A stretch of 64,000 bases of DNA from Diploptera punctata (lineage: Eukaryota > Arthropoda > Insecta > Blattodea > Blaberidae), in contig JASPKZ010007250.1 in the NCBI GenBank assembly GCA_030220185.1, forward strand, positions 3,855,501 through 3,919,500. Direction: 5' to 3'. The notes beneath the pieces were generated by a model. It was not told the DNA's origin, did not search any database, and worked only from the letters and a program-made list of their open reading frames with translations. This document shows positions 19,690 to 31,045 of the stretch, piece by piece. The position numbers and the translations under genes were made by a program. The stretch's first letter is position 1. The number at the start of each line of letters is the position of its first letter.

Positions 19690-22330
19690 TGTTATTGAAC
19701 AGTGTGTGCGTGTTGGTCTTCAGTATGTATCCGTCGCCGTGGCGTAGTCGGTAGAGTCCCTACCTTCCACTCCGGCGACCCGGGTTCGATTCCCGGCGGG
19801 GTAGGGGATTTTTAATCTCCATCTTGGGTCTGGGCGTGTGTCTTGTTTATATGTGAGAATAACAGAAAGTTAACAAAAAGGTAAAACAAGAAGGAAAACA
19901 GTGTTTAACAAAAAGGTAAAACAAGGAATAAAAAAAAGGTATGTTCTCTCTATCGCCCAATAATACTACATCATCAGCATAAACTAACAGCTTATTAATA
20001 TGATTGAGCTGTAGGCCTTCTTCATCCTCAAAAGATTTGATGGCATGCTATAGTACAAAATTAAATAGTAGAGGTGATAGTGCATCTGCTTGCTTCAACC
20101 CATTGTGGATTTCAAAAGTATCCGAAAACTGTTTGCCTACACGCACCCTACTCTTTGTGCTATTTAGACACATTCGTATAAGTCTAACTTTTTAGGCATT
20201 CCGAACTCCAACTTGATACTTTTTAACTTCTCCCTTATAATTGAATTGCATGCCTTTTTGAAGTCTACATATAGTTGATGTACTGTACCATTATATCCCC
20301 ATTTCTTTTCTAACATCTGTCTTATACTAAAAATCTGATATGTTGTAGACCTGTTTTTTCTAAATGCACATTGATGATCTCCTAGAATGTCATCAATATA
20401 GGGAGTAAGTCTGCTTACTAATATATTTGTTAGAATTTTGTACGAAGTTGAAAGTAATTATATATCCCTGTAGTTGTTGCAATCAGTTTCATCTCCTATC
20501 TTATACATTTGAACGATAATCGATTCTTTCCATTCATCTGGAAGAACTTCTTTTTCCCAAACCATGCTGAGCAACTGACGTATCCTGTCCATCAATTTTT
20601 CTTCCCCTGATTTTATCAGTTCTGCTGGGATCTCATCCGAACCTGATGCATTATACATCTTTAATTTTTCTATCGCCATTTCAATCTCTAATACACTTGG
20701 TTCTGCGGTCAGCATTTCTACTGTCTGTAAATTATCCTCTTCAATATCCTGTTCTGTATGTTTATTTAATAGCTGATTAAATTAACTTTTCCGTCTATTT
20801 AATATACTCCTAGAATCTGCAATCATATCCCCATTTTCATTTCGAATTATGTTTGTTCTAGCCTGAAACCCTTTCTTCTCTATACTAACTCCCTGATATA
20901 ATTCTCAAATGTTCCTGTTTTTGGCATTCATTTCAAGATCATTAACCTTCTCTCTCAAATACTCCATCTTCTTTACTTTTTAGTAACCTGGTGGTTTCAC
21001 GTCTAATACTACCCAGTTGCTCTAAATTTACCTCATTTGGTTAGTATAACCATTAAATTTTTGCTAGTTTTCTTTTCTTTACAGTGTCGGTACATTCCTC
21101 ATCAAACCATTTCTTGTTTACCTCTTTTTTAAATAACCAATTCTTTCTGATGCCGACAATTTAATAGTATCTCTAATAGCCTCCCAGTCTTTATTTATAC
21201 CAGTTTCTTCTTCTTTTGCCACATTGTCATCTGAAGATTCCAGTACTTCAAATTTATTAGCAATTTTGATTTGGTATTCTTGCCGCATTTCATCATTTTT
21301 CAAGTGTTTTAATTCAAATTTTTCAGAATCATCTTTATCGTTTGTTCCTCTCATAAGCGATAGCCGTTGTCCGATTTTCACCCTGACCAGATGATGATCC
21401 GAATTGCAGTCTGTCCCTCTAACATCGATGATGCTACTGTGCCAGCGTTTGTCCAATATTACATTATCTACCTGGCTCCAACTTTCGCCATCTGCAGACG
21501 TCCAGGTGTATTTATGAATATCCTTATGCTGGAATGTTGTGCTCTTAACAATTAGATTCTTTGATGGGGCAAAGGTGACTAATCTAACCCCATTGCCGTT
21601 ATTATTTTCATGAAGACTGAAATTTGCCTATTGTTGGTTTGAATATATCTTCCCGTCCCACTTTTGCATTAAAATCTCCTCTGACATTTTTTGTATGATA
21701 TCGTGAAAGGCTATCAAATACGCATTATACTTCTTCATAGAACTTATCCTTGGCCACGTCGTCTTTTTCTTCTATGGGAGCACGTACATTTACGATTACA
21801 AAATCATGTTTTACCTTTTAGAATTATGATTGATATCTTATCAATGACAAATTTAATATCTCGGATAGCGGACAGGACCCTCCTTCGGACTAAAAAACCC
21901 GTTCCAAATTCTGGTCTTTCTGCACCCCTACACAATAATACAAAGCTTTCTGATTCCTGACTACCTTCTGCTGGCCACCTAACTTCCTGTAAAACGACGT
22001 TATCCAAGGGTGATTTATCCAATTCCTGTGTTAATACCTCTAGCGCCCCGTTATTGTATAAAGTCTTAACATTCCATGTTCCTAAGAACATATCCCTATA
22101 TTTGAGCCTTTGGCATGGGTTCCCTGAAGTAGTCCCCGCCCGGAGAACGGAATAGGGGACTATTTGGCCTCCGGAAAATTTTACCCAAGTGGAACCCATG
22201 TCCGCATTTTTTGACGGTTGTATTTTTACGGTGAAAGATCGTCACTCTTTCGACCAAGGCACTTTTTTCGTCTGTCTTATCACCTTCGACCATGGTAATA
22301 TATATTTTTTACCACGGTCTTTTCTGTGTC
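19690..22330 (-). mobile_element. LINE-A, longest copy: endonuclease plus RT
   Basis: Minus strand, 5' to 3'. A 5' leader (22330-22200) leads to an APE-type endonuclease start with GTWNVKTLYNNGALEVL and VVLQEVRWP (22100-21960), a GTGFLVRR block, then the endonuclease end DCNSDHHLVRVKI (~21420). Next come the RT entry motifs NASGSDEIPAELIKSG and DETDCNNYRDI (20700-20460), YKILTNILVSRL, GDHQCAFRKNRST, LYVDFKKACNS (20430-20240), and the YADD region near 19980. Stops and frameshifts interrupt it. SINE-3 is inserted at 19729-19938. The C-terminal tail is missing. Confidence 0.88.
19729..19938 (+). mobile_element. SINE-3 inserted in LINE-A
   Basis: Head with TGGCGTAGTCGG and GGTTCGATTCC, body as in the 1059-1245 copy but with a repeated 'aacaaaaaggtaaaacaag' end. 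GTATGT flanks it on both sides (19723-19728 and 19939-19944). Removing the insert restores LINE-A as read at 15.66-15.74 kb, so the insertion is certain even though the TSD is short. Confidence 0.85.
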
Positions 22331-22847
22331 TACTAGACAGGATCGCTGAAGACCTGTAAACATTAAAAAAAAACTCAATGGCTTCATTCATACGGAATGC
22401 GCTAAAAAGGAACGTATAATTTATGTTACATCATGCAATAAGTAAACTTGTAAACGGTGATTTCCCGCACTTAATTCTAAATTATTGCTTTATCCCGTGT
22501 TTGCGTGCATGTATTGTATTTTTATACAAATAGGAAAATGATCAAACAGCAAACATAAAAATTACTGTTAATATAGTATTACATTTTATTGTTTTAAGTA
22601 GAAAATAAACATTCTTTGAAACTTTACCTTTTTATAACTTTCACATATTAAAATGTCAGTAGCATGTAGCTTATTTAAAGAGCGAGCCAAGGCTTTTATA
22701 GACCCTTAGGCAGGGAAAGAATTGAAAAATCCACGTACAGTACTGCAAATATGTGTATTCTTTGATTACGTGTTCTTACTTAACTGAATTATTTTTTTTA
22801 TTATACGCCAAAGAAGATATTCAATGTTGTATAATTACTTAAATATA
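22331..22847. other. Unassigned AT-rich stretch
   Basis: No motif recognised. Confidence 0.35.
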
Positions 22848-23583
22848 CAGGGTGGTGCAAAAACACCAACAACGGAGGTGAGGTGGTATATTGAGATATG
22901 TTGATCATTTTTAATAAGTACCGATGTCCGGAAAATAAGCTTTTTCTCACTATGAATAGCTAACTTCTCAAGAGTTACGTTAGTTGGATTTCATGATTCA
23001 ATATTAGACAATACTGTCACAGTTACATCAATTTCCAAAATAGCCACCTCCATCTCATTGGAGAGCATAAATCGGTGGTGTAGTGACTAGCGCACACGTT
23101 CAAATACACCTGGCCTCTTTTAAATTGTTTCTGTAGCAGCGTGGATTCGGGCTATAAGATCCGTATGTGACTCTACTGGAGTCTGATAAACAGACTGTTT
23201 CATGTCGCCTCACAAAAAGTAGTCGAGAGGGTTAAGATCAGGTGATCTTAAAGGCCATGGGACTGGTTCCCTTTGCCATTCCATCGACCTGGATACGTGG
23301 TATCCAAATGTCTCCTCACATTAGTATCGAAGTGATCTGGAGCTCCGTCGCATTGCAGCCACATTCCGTTGCGAAGCCACGTATCATAAGTTACGTATCT
23401 GTGAATTGTTGTCAAGTAATGAGTCTTCAAATCCCTCGATCTAACACTGATCTTGAGACATAATTAACTAGTCATTGTGTGAAAACGCATTATTTCCGAA
23501 CAATGGTACCTTAGGCCTATTAAAATGGTCAACATATCTCAGTTTACTACCTCACTTTTGTCGTTGTTTTTTGCAACACCCTG
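22848..23583 (-). mobile_element. Tc1/mariner-superfamily transposon relic
   Basis: 736 bp with ~90-bp TIRs. The left end and the inverted right end both begin CAGGGTG.TGCAAAAA and share 'GAGATATGTTGA.CATTTT' and a CCGGAAA/TCGGAAA block. On the minus strand, transposase remnants read YDTWLRNGMWLQCDGAPDHF and LDTTYPGRWNG, then, one base shifted, RSPDLNPLDYFL and MKQSVYQTPVESHTDL: the second and third catalytic-aspartate motifs of a DDE domain. Bridging the shift gives about 41 residues between the two Asp. The N-terminus is absent, so it is an internally deleted, dead copy. Confidence 0.85.
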
Positions 23584-23777
23584 AAGACATATGCCTACAT
23601 TTTAGCCAATTTTAAAGGAGTGAAGCTATTGAAGTTGTTCTCATTAACATTTTGATAACGTTTTACAGATATTCACCAATCCTATCTATCAATTCTCATA
23701 AAATCCATTGTGAATCATCATTCAGTTTATGTAGTGAAATGTTAAAATAATAAAATAAGTACCTGATAAGAAATTCC

Positions 23778-24129
23778 GATCCGATTGATTGAGGGTCTTT
23801 CCACTTTTCAGCGGTTGCCCTTTTACCAGCCGGCTGCTGGCACTTCACACCCACATGTGTCAATCACAGAGGTGGATGATCAACAGCCAGTGTAGGGGTG
23901 ACATGTGGTTAGCATGTCGAGTCCCCCAGCCGTTATAGCTGGTTCCTCAACCTGGAGCCGCTACTTATTGTAGCTACCCAATTGCCTCACGATGCTGGGT
24001 GGGCACCGGTTCCATACTGGCCGAAATACCATGAGAAAATTTCTTCCCCCATGGAGACTCGAACCAGCGCAAGTCCCGTAGCTCTGCGCCAAGGCTTCCT
24101 ACCTTAACCGCTCGGCTACGGCGCGGGAC
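23778..24129 (-). mobile_element. SINE-5, full-length, tRNA-derived
   Basis: On the minus strand the head is 'tcccgcgccgtagccgagcg' with A box TAGCCGAGCGG and B box GGTTCGAGTCTCC, resembling a Leu/Ser-type tRNA with extra arm. The body runs 'gaaattttctcatggtattt', 'ggctccaggttgaggaacca' to 'gaccctcaatc'. Flanks carry an 11-bp TSD with one mismatch (TAAGAAATTCC at 23767 and TAAGAACTTCC at 24130). Confidence 0.85.
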
Positions 24130-24295
24130 TAAGAACTTCCAAGTGTTAAAAAAAATACCTTTCAGAAACTAACTCCATCTTCGGTATGTCATTTGGTAAC
24201 ATTTATAATTGAATATTACATTAAATAATTTTAACATTTCAATCCTATCAAGCAGACACCGAACAAAAAAAAAAAAAGACATATATTATATGTAT

Positions 24296-24565
24296 GTCCA
24301 TCGTTGTGGTCTCGAGGTATCGTGCTGCCTTGTCACGCAGTGGGCCTCACCTGTAAGACAAGTGTCAGGAAGCTTAGGACCCAACGGTCTCCAAAAATCA
24401 TCCGGCCATCATCATCATCCTTATCATTATTATCACCATCCTTCACCGGTGTGGAAAGCAACGGCAAGCTACCACACCTATAATTCCCTAGTAAAGCTGC
24501 AAAGCATAGCATTAAATACTATGATTGCACTGAAAGACCTGCCCCGGGCAGATAGCTATAGCATT
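24296..24565 (+). mobile_element. SINE-1 with internal head deletion
   Basis: Starts 'gtccatcgttgtggtctcga', then jumps from the acceptor side of the tRNA head to 'cctcacctgtaagacaagtg', so the B box is lost. The body and 3' end are retained. It could not be transcribed from its own promoter. Confidence 0.8.
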
Positions 24566-25335
24566 CATCTTCTTCTTTTGTTCCTCTTCTTTCTCTCTCT
24601 TTCTCTCTCGTCATCGGCTGCGATCGAAACCTCGTAACTCGATTCAAGAGTAAAAATCTGGATTTTTGTATTTTCGATAAGCAAAGGCATCGTCTGTATG
24701 CTGTTGAAATCTTTTAACTCCAAGATCATTTTGTTGCTATCTATTAACAATTAAAAAAAACATGTATTTCCTCAGCCATTAACCTCAGGCCCAAAACCTC
24801 GCATCTCTGGAGAGAAGGAATAACGCTGTTTCGACTCATCTAATCTCAGACCCAAGAATTCGCATCTCCAGCGTAACACTTTTCAGAAACTAATTAAAAA
24901 ATGTAATGTATTTTGGTTTTAAAATCTTAAAATCAACCGGTTATAATGTTTATTTTCTCTCTTTTTTTTTTTTTTTTTGTATTATGCAGTTATGAAGTTT
25001 TGAATGCCAACCGACACTATGCTTGTGCGGCAATATCTGCGATACTTGTGTTATGTGTGTTACCTGAACAAAAATCTGCAGGGGTTCCAAGCATTTACAG
25101 CGAGCTATCGCGCCAAGACATGACCTGTGCACATCGACTTACTCACAGGTTGAGTTCAACTCTTAACTTAGCTCTAATTCCATTAACTTTATTAATTTAA
25201 GATATGAAATAAAGTTATAACTTATACATTAATGGATTTTTCCCCCACACAGTACATCAAATAATATTAACATTCTCATAACTTTGTAAGACATTTTTTT
25301 AATATGTAGGACGATTAACTCATCATAAAAATAAT
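24566..25335. other. Unassigned stretch with pyrimidine and poly-T tracts
   Basis: CT-rich run at ~24568-24610, T-run at 24962-24978. A ~45-bp imperfect direct repeat ('cctcaggcccaaaacctcgc' near 24783, 'ctcagacccaagaattcgca' near 24845). No coding motif. Confidence 0.4.
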
Positions 25336-25522
25336 GCAGGATGGAAGACTACCAAAGTCCATATATGCACGGAAAATTGAAAGTTGGAGCAGAAAAGAAA
25401 GAGCAAGAACAAGAACAACCTGGAAGAATAACATTCAGATTTCAATGAGGAAATTGGTGTAACGGATGAAGACATAGAGGACAGAGAACTGTGGAGAACT
25501 TTAATTAAGGAAAATTTGTGAA
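25336..25522 (+). mobile_element. LINE RT C-terminal tail fragment
   Basis: With one frame slip: DGRLPKSIYARKIESWSRKE, RTRTTWKNNI, then TDEDIEDRELWRTLI and a stop. This is the 'RLPK....R..W.......DR..WR' tail shared by RTE-like LINEs. Confidence 0.6.
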
Positions 25523-25654
25523 GGTGTAAAACTAATAGTCTGTAAGTTCGTAGTCATTTATGTATTTTTTTAAAACTCATGTTAATTATTAAGATTGGTT
25601 GGAGGGAACCCTCAATGACGAGGAAAATTCTCAAAATGAATGCATGAATTAACT

Positions 25655-26460
25655 CATCGCCGACATAAGCTCTTCATACAACCCTAACCTAAGATAATGT
25701 TTCCAATCATCCCTATAAAATTTAATTCCCTCAAATCATGGTTAACGTTATTCTTACACCTCGTTCTTGGTCTATCAACTGGCCGTTTTCCCTCTGGTTT
25801 TCCTAGAATAAGCTTCCATGTCCCTCTCTCATTTCCCATTCATACCACATGCCCTGCCCATCGCAGTCTACTAGACTCAATTGTATTTATTTATAAAGGT
25901 TAAGTAGCTCACTTATGTAATCTTCTCCATTCGCCTGTCTGTTCACTTCTTTTTGTCCAAAACATTTTTTAAGAACTTTGTTCTCAAATACAAGTAATTT
26001 TTGCTCCTCCCTTAAAGTGAGAGTCCACGTTTCGCATCCCTAATAACGCAAAGCTTCATGATTCCTGAACACTTTCTCCTGTCCATTTAACATCCTAAAA
26101 AGCGACTATATCCTTGGGTGATTTATCTAATTCCAGCCTTAATATTTATAATGCCCCACTATTATATAGTGTCCTAACATTCCATGTTCCTAGGAACATG
26201 TCCCGGTGTTTCATACTTTGGCATGGATTCCCTCAAGTAGTCCCGGCCGGCAGAACCGAATGGAGGAATATTTTCTCCGGAAAATTTTACTCAGTTTTTT
26301 CTGGTTTTATTTTTACGGTAAAGATGGTCACTCTTTCGACCAAGGTACTTTTTTTCAGCTGGCTTATCGCCTTCGACCTGTCCGGCATGGGTAACCTTTT
26401 CGGCAGCAATGTTACCGCCGGCATAGCTCTCTGGGTTATGTAAGCACGCAAGTCATTCTA
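25655..26460 (-). mobile_element. LINE-A with large internal deletion
   Basis: The right part (26460-26045) is LINE-A 5' leader and endonuclease start, matching 22330-21950 ('ttcctaggaacatgtcccgg', 'cctccggaaaattttac'-like block). At ~26040 it joins directly to the RT C-terminus (26040-25655: 'cgaaacgtggactctcactt', then the GRPR and LREVDY tail region). About 2.5 kb of endonuclease/RT sequence is missing at the junction. Confidence 0.8.
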
Positions 26461-27170
26461 CCATGACAAGGTAAAGATACCATGGAGGGATATGTAAGGC
26501 AATTACTTTTATAAATTACCCATGATTAGAGCGAAGAATTATGTGAAATTTCAAGTTTTAAACTATTTGGCAGAAATCATTGAGACAAAGCATTTTTGCA
26601 TTTTATGAAGTGTAGAATCAAATGGGACCAAAGAAAAAATTCTTATTTCATAATGTTTTGGCAAAATCTTCATTAATGAAGATTTCATATTCCTTTTGTC
26701 TTTCAGCATTTACAAAAATTTGTATTAATTTCGTTGAATGTTTACATTTTCTGAAGCAAAGTTGTGGAAGTTATGACTGTTAATGCTCCCACTGATATCA
26801 AGCCACTAAATGTAGGGCTATGTAAGTAGCCCCTATGCTCCCATCACATCATGTAATGTGGAGAGCGTACACTTTGATCACTGAAAATAATTCTGACAGA
26901 TTGATGGTACAGACTACTATCAGGAAAGTAGATAAACTTATAATTGTGTTTTCTTAACAGAATTTATAATTTAATATCATCGTTACATTATGTTTACTGG
27001 AATCAAATTTGGAGGAGGAGATGATTCTGAATTATATAATTTATAAAATGAATTTGATGTGGTAAATTATATTCAAAATAATACATTGGCTTGGGCCTGA
27101 TATGTTATGCTCATAAATAACAATTTACCAAAAAAAATATTCTTTGAAATTTTAAAATTATAATTGTTTT
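26461..27170. other. Unassigned AT-rich stretch
   Basis: No motif recognised. Small imperfect hairpins only. Confidence 0.35.
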
Positions 27171-27174
27171 TTTT

Positions 27175-27551
27175 TTCAAATTAAAAATTGCTCTTTGTAC
27201 ATCATCTTCAACTGGAAATCACTACTTGATCATCGGCAAATAATTTTGTATCAGATAGTTTATTATTTATTTTAAAATGTGTATTTAAACTAATCTGCCA
27301 CTTTAACATAACTTCGTCTACATCTAAATTAAATAGAGAAGGTGATAAAGTACACCCTTGTCTGACACCACGATTTATTATTACCATTTTTTGATGTTTT
27401 TGATTTAAATCCCATGTCTATTACAATTTTATTATTTACATATAAACTTTGAATAGCCATGATCAAATGTTGTGGAATACCTCTATTTTTCATTATATCT
27501 CATAATTTTCTTCTATTTGTCATATCAAAAGCTTTTTCATAGTCTATAATT

Positions 27552-27555
<4 letters not shown>
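27175..27555 (-). mobile_element. LINE RT palm fragment
   Basis: On the minus strand: IIDYEKAFDMTNRRKL, NRGIPQHLIMAIQSLYVNN, then after a slip the Q-G block (SWCQTRVY in place of GVRQGC), and an F.DD remnant near 27230. These are consecutive RT palm motifs of a LINE-B-type element. An (AT)n tract truncates the 5' side. Confidence 0.7.
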
Positions 27556-27586
<31 letters not shown>

Positions 27587-27598
27587 TGTATATATATA
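27556..27598. repeat. (AT)n microsatellite
   Basis: About 20 AT units with one ACTG interruption. Confidence 0.9.
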
Positions 27599-27768
27599 TC
27601 GGGGTGCTAAATTCTACATATGTTTCAAATAAATTAGTCATTGTAAATTGTAAATTATTATGTATATTGTGTATTTCGACACAAATTTAAGAAATTCCTA
27701 TTCATTCGTTTTCTTGTATTTTATTAAAAATATTAAATATATTAAACCAATATTGATTTATCCTCTAG

Positions 27769-27934
27769 CAAATCGTTTCCCAACCTGTGGTTCGCTATCC
27801 CCAGGGAGTTCCCCAAATATTTCAAGGGATTCGCCAAAACATTTTCGTAATGGCGGGTTTCGAGGTTAGATCTATTATTGTTTACTTCATTTCTGCAGCA
27901 TTGTAATAATAATAATAATAATAATAATAATGGC

Positions 27935-27981
<47 letters not shown>

Positions 27982-28315
27982 CTTGTTGCATATGTGTAAC
28001 ATCGCAAATTTATTACATTTTTTCTACAATAAATTAATATTTACCTCGAATGCCTAATTTACAGTTATGTAGCTACGTTAGGAATGCATTAATTTCGCTA
28101 CAACTAGGCCTACACGCTGTGTAACTTTTAAGCCGTAACTACAGTAACTTTAGGTTTTAACAGTTAAGGGTTAAGTTAATTTAAGGTTATTAAACCTTTT
28201 TTCTTGAATTAAATTGTATGCATATCTACTGTATGTATATTTAAAAGCAAGTGGTTCACCCAACTCAGATAGTTGTGGAAGGGGTTCGCGAGTCGAAAAA
28301 GGTTGGGAACCGCTG
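27769..28315. mobile_element. hAT-like MITE
   Basis: 547 bp. The inverted right end reads CAGCGGTTCCCAACCTTTTT followed by TCGCGAACCCC; the left end reads CAAATCGTTTCCCAACCTGT then GGTTCGC and CCCC. The 'GGTTCCCAACC' TIR is typical of hAT elements in animals. No coding capacity. An 8-bp TSD is not clear. Internal (AAT)n at 27905-27981. Confidence 0.65.
27905..27981. repeat. (AAT)n microsatellite inside hAT MITE
   Basis: Two AAT runs interrupted by 'ggcaat'. Confidence 0.95.
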
Positions 28316-29060
28316 CTCGATGATACATTGCCAATTTAAGGGTTAATGCAAGTGTCAACAATTAAATCAAGGGTTTTTAATAGATAAGTGTGTGGAAAAC
28401 TGTAGTGAGTCCCTGCTGTGCAAAATAAATAAAGTGGCACGGATTTATCAGAGCTATTCACACCGAGATCCTATACAAGCTCATCACGAAAAGGAAGTGT
28501 GTTGTAATTTTGAGTTCGCTTCCTGACAAAAGTAGAGGATGAAGACAGAGAGATGCCTCAAGCTCCAACAAGCTTCCTGCTGCAATATCCGCCGCGACGT
28601 TTTCAACTAAATTTATACTGAAAACTCAAAACCGCCAAGTCTCTTACAATAAACTTCACAATATTCATTACAAGGGATTAGCCCTTTCTCTTAGACATCA
28701 CTACTCAGATCCTACTGAGATACAGGGCGATACAGATTGTCTTCACATTTATCTGAAATATGTTGGTATGTATCCTGTATATTTACAATTATGGGAATTA
28801 CTCGTAAAATCTAGATCAATAAGTGAATTACTATTTATTAAATCTCTAAGATTTTGAGCCCTATTTTACAAATGTATGTTAGGGCTATAGTTACATAACT
28901 TATAAAAGAAAATTGAAGACACACCTAGTTACAAAATTGAAATAAAACAAAAACAACCAATGAACGAAACAAGAACTAATACAATTAAAACTAAGAAAGT
29001 AAGTAGTAAAATAGATTTTTTAAAATGTGTTCAAAATAGCATTTACAAACGTTTTAAATC
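28316..29060. other. Unassigned stretch
   Basis: 'gagccctattttacaaatg' at ~28858 resembles part of the nested insertion at 9752-9810. Otherwise nothing recognised. Confidence 0.35.
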
Positions 29061-29061
29061 C

Positions 29062-29227
29062 TGTACCTGAGATCTCAGTCTTCCTAAACAATCAGCAGTG
29101 TAGTTTTGCAAGAGGCCTTTCAGTTTAGTATTGACTCTTGAAAGCAGAAGATGAAACTTAAGTTTTCGAAAGGCCTCCTACAAAAGTACACTGCTGATTG
29201 TTGAGGACGAGTGAGATCTCAGGTACA
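29062..29227. repeat. 60-bp inverted repeat (foldback)
   Basis: Arms 29062-29121 and 29168-29227 are ~88% complementary. Both begin TGTACCTGAGATCTCA and contain ACAATCAGCAGTGTA and GAGGCCTTTC. The 46-nt loop includes 'gactcttgaaagcagaagat'. Its layout (short inverted arms with a GAAA..-rich centre) resembles the PLE-type palindrome at 59130-59400 but without an identifiable hammerhead core. Confidence 0.8.
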
Positions 29228-29410
29228 GTTTTATATTTTTTAAATTTTAACATAGTCACCTCAATGGAGTTCCGTAATGTATTTTAAAAATCTTGAAACA
29301 AATTCAATACAAAATATTGGATTACGCAATACAATAAGTAAATTTAATTCTGCAGAAATGAATTTTTGGAGCTGTAATTTCTAGAAGATATAGAAAAAGG
29401 AATAGTATCG

Positions 29411-29728
29411 ATCCATATCCATAGTAATTCTGCCCGAAGGCAGGTCCTTCACTACAATCATAGCATTTTCATGCTATGCTTGCAGCTTTACTAGGGAATT
29501 GTAGGTGTGGTAGCTTCCCGTTGCTTTCCACACCGTGAAGGAAGATGATGATGCCGGCCATATGATTTCGGGCATCGTTTGGGCCTTAAAGTTTTCCTGA
29601 CATTTGTCTTACAGGCGAGGAAAAACCCCGATAAAAACCTTACCCAGAAAAACTGCTCCGACCGGGGATCGAACCCGGGCCCGCTGCGTGACAAGGCAGA
29701 ACGCTACCTCGAGACCACAGCGGTGGAC
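29411..29728 (-). mobile_element. SINE-1, full-length, with TSD
   Basis: Minus-strand copy: 3' end 'atccatagtaattctgcccg' at left, tRNA head ending 'gagaccacagcggtggac' at right, B box intact (gatcgaaccc complement). An 8-bp TSD AATAGTAT lies just outside both ends. The CAT-rich linker is shortened. Confidence 0.85.
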
Positions 29729-29783
29729 AAGAAATAGTATAATTAAACAAAATACCAATGTTCAAACTTCAATAGTGGATATT

Positions 29784-29787
<4 letters not shown>

Positions 29788-29851
<64 letters not shown>
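29788..29851. repeat. (AG)n microsatellite
   Basis: About 31 AG units with one interrupting A. Confidence 0.95.
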
Positions 29852-29852
<1 letters not shown>

Positions 29853-29854
29853 AA

Positions 29855-30000
29855 GGCGGCCAAAATAATGTGGATTGATGGTGGCATCATGAGGAAAAAA
29901 AAATATTGGATGATGGAGATTGGAATGACAGAGAGATGTGAAGGAGATAGACAGTAGGTTAACTGGGCGCAGGAAGATGTGAAAATTCCTAAATAAATAA
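29855..30000 (+). mobile_element. LINE-D 3' tail fragment
   Basis: 'actgggcgcaggaagatgtg' and the following AAATAAATAAT match the complement of the LINE-D 3' ends at 44.75 and 47.19 kb. Upstream reads MWIDGGIMRKKKYW, a 'W.DG....' LINE tail. Confidence 0.55.
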
Positions 30001-30008
30001 TAATTATG

Positions 30009-30335
30009 TCGGCCGCAGTGTACAAGTGGTTATGTTCCTTAGCTCTAGTTTAGAGGGACGCGGGTTCAAACCCGACCGGGTCGATAGATTCTTAATTTGG
30101 AAAAGATCCAAGAGACAAGTCCCCCTGAAGGGACTTTAAAGACCTCCGGTTCGACTATGAAGAATTCCATGCTTGTAAAAGAACCACAAGCCTGAATAAA
30201 GAGGTCTCTGTGCAAAATTTGCCAACCGTTAACCATCCAAATAATACTACAGTTGCTCGCTGGATGTCTGATAGAGGAGATATGCCGACCCCATATCACT
30301 CGTAGAACAACTATGGGTAAATAAGTGTATCTAAA
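30009..30335 (+). mobile_element. SINE-2, diverged
   Basis: Head 'ggccgcagtgtacaagtggt' and B box GGTTCAAACCC. The body keeps 'gggactttaa', 'gcttgtaaaa' and 'cctgaat' but is far more diverged from the 13.8-kb copy. Confidence 0.7.
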
Positions 30336-31045
30336 TTCCCATGGTTATGATTGGAAGGAAACCAAGGAAGACAGACATGAGGATTAAAGATGAGGCCATT
30401 GAGCAAGTGGAAACCTTCAAATACTTGGATTGTACTATCAGTATTAACATGAACTGCTGTCAAGAAGTAATGCAGAGGATAGTAATGGCAAAAGAAGCTT
30501 TTAACAAGATAAGCCTTTTCTGCGATTTGGCAAAATAATTACGGAAGATGCTAGTGAAGTGCTTTGTGTGGAGTGTAGCATTATATGGTGCAGAGACTTG
30601 GACGTTACGACGAAATGAGGAAAAGTGACTGGATGCTTTTGAGATGTGAATATGGAGAAGAATGGAGCGTATACAATGGACGGACAAAATAAAAAATAAA
30701 GATGTGCAAGACGGAGTGGGTGAAGGAAGAACAATGCAGGGACTCATAAAGAAGAGGGAAACAAATTGGATTGGCCACTGGCTAAGAAGAAACTGCCTGC
30801 TGACGGATGCCCTAGAATGAATGGTCAACGGCAAGAAGGTTAGATGCAGAAAAATACATCAGATGACAGACATATAAATGGTTTGTATGCAGATACAGAA
30901 AGGAATGCTGAGTTAAGGAAAGAGTGGAAAATGCTGAGTTTGTAGTGAAAGACCTAATCTTGGGCAGAACACTTCGAATGTATATAACTTCCGCAAGGGA
31001 GTACTCCTGCCCCACGTGGGGATGTACAGATATAGAGAGGCAGAT
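30336..31045 (+). mobile_element. LINE-B-like RT thumb and C-terminus
   Basis: The 5' part is open: KDEAIEQVETFKYLDCTIS, NCCQEVMQRIVMAKEAFNK. Then with slips KCFVWSVALYGAETWTL, EMWIWRRMER-like, IQWTDKIKNKDV, RETNWIGHWLRRNCL. The order FKYLGC, LYGAETW, F.M..WRRM, W.GH.LRR fits a non-LTR RT of the type common in insect genomes. It directly follows SINE-2. Confidence 0.8.

Noticed and set aside
24946..25200. 84-codon frame with hydrophobic start as a secreted peptide
   Set aside because: The hydrophobic start is a poly-T tract. No cleavage site, no cysteine pattern and no supporting homology.
29762..30025. Ser/Leu-rich minus-strand frame
   Set aside because: Produced by the (AG)n microsatellite.
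30460..30834. 124-codon minus-strand frame
   Set aside because: Antisense of the LINE-B-like RT thumb at 30336-31045.
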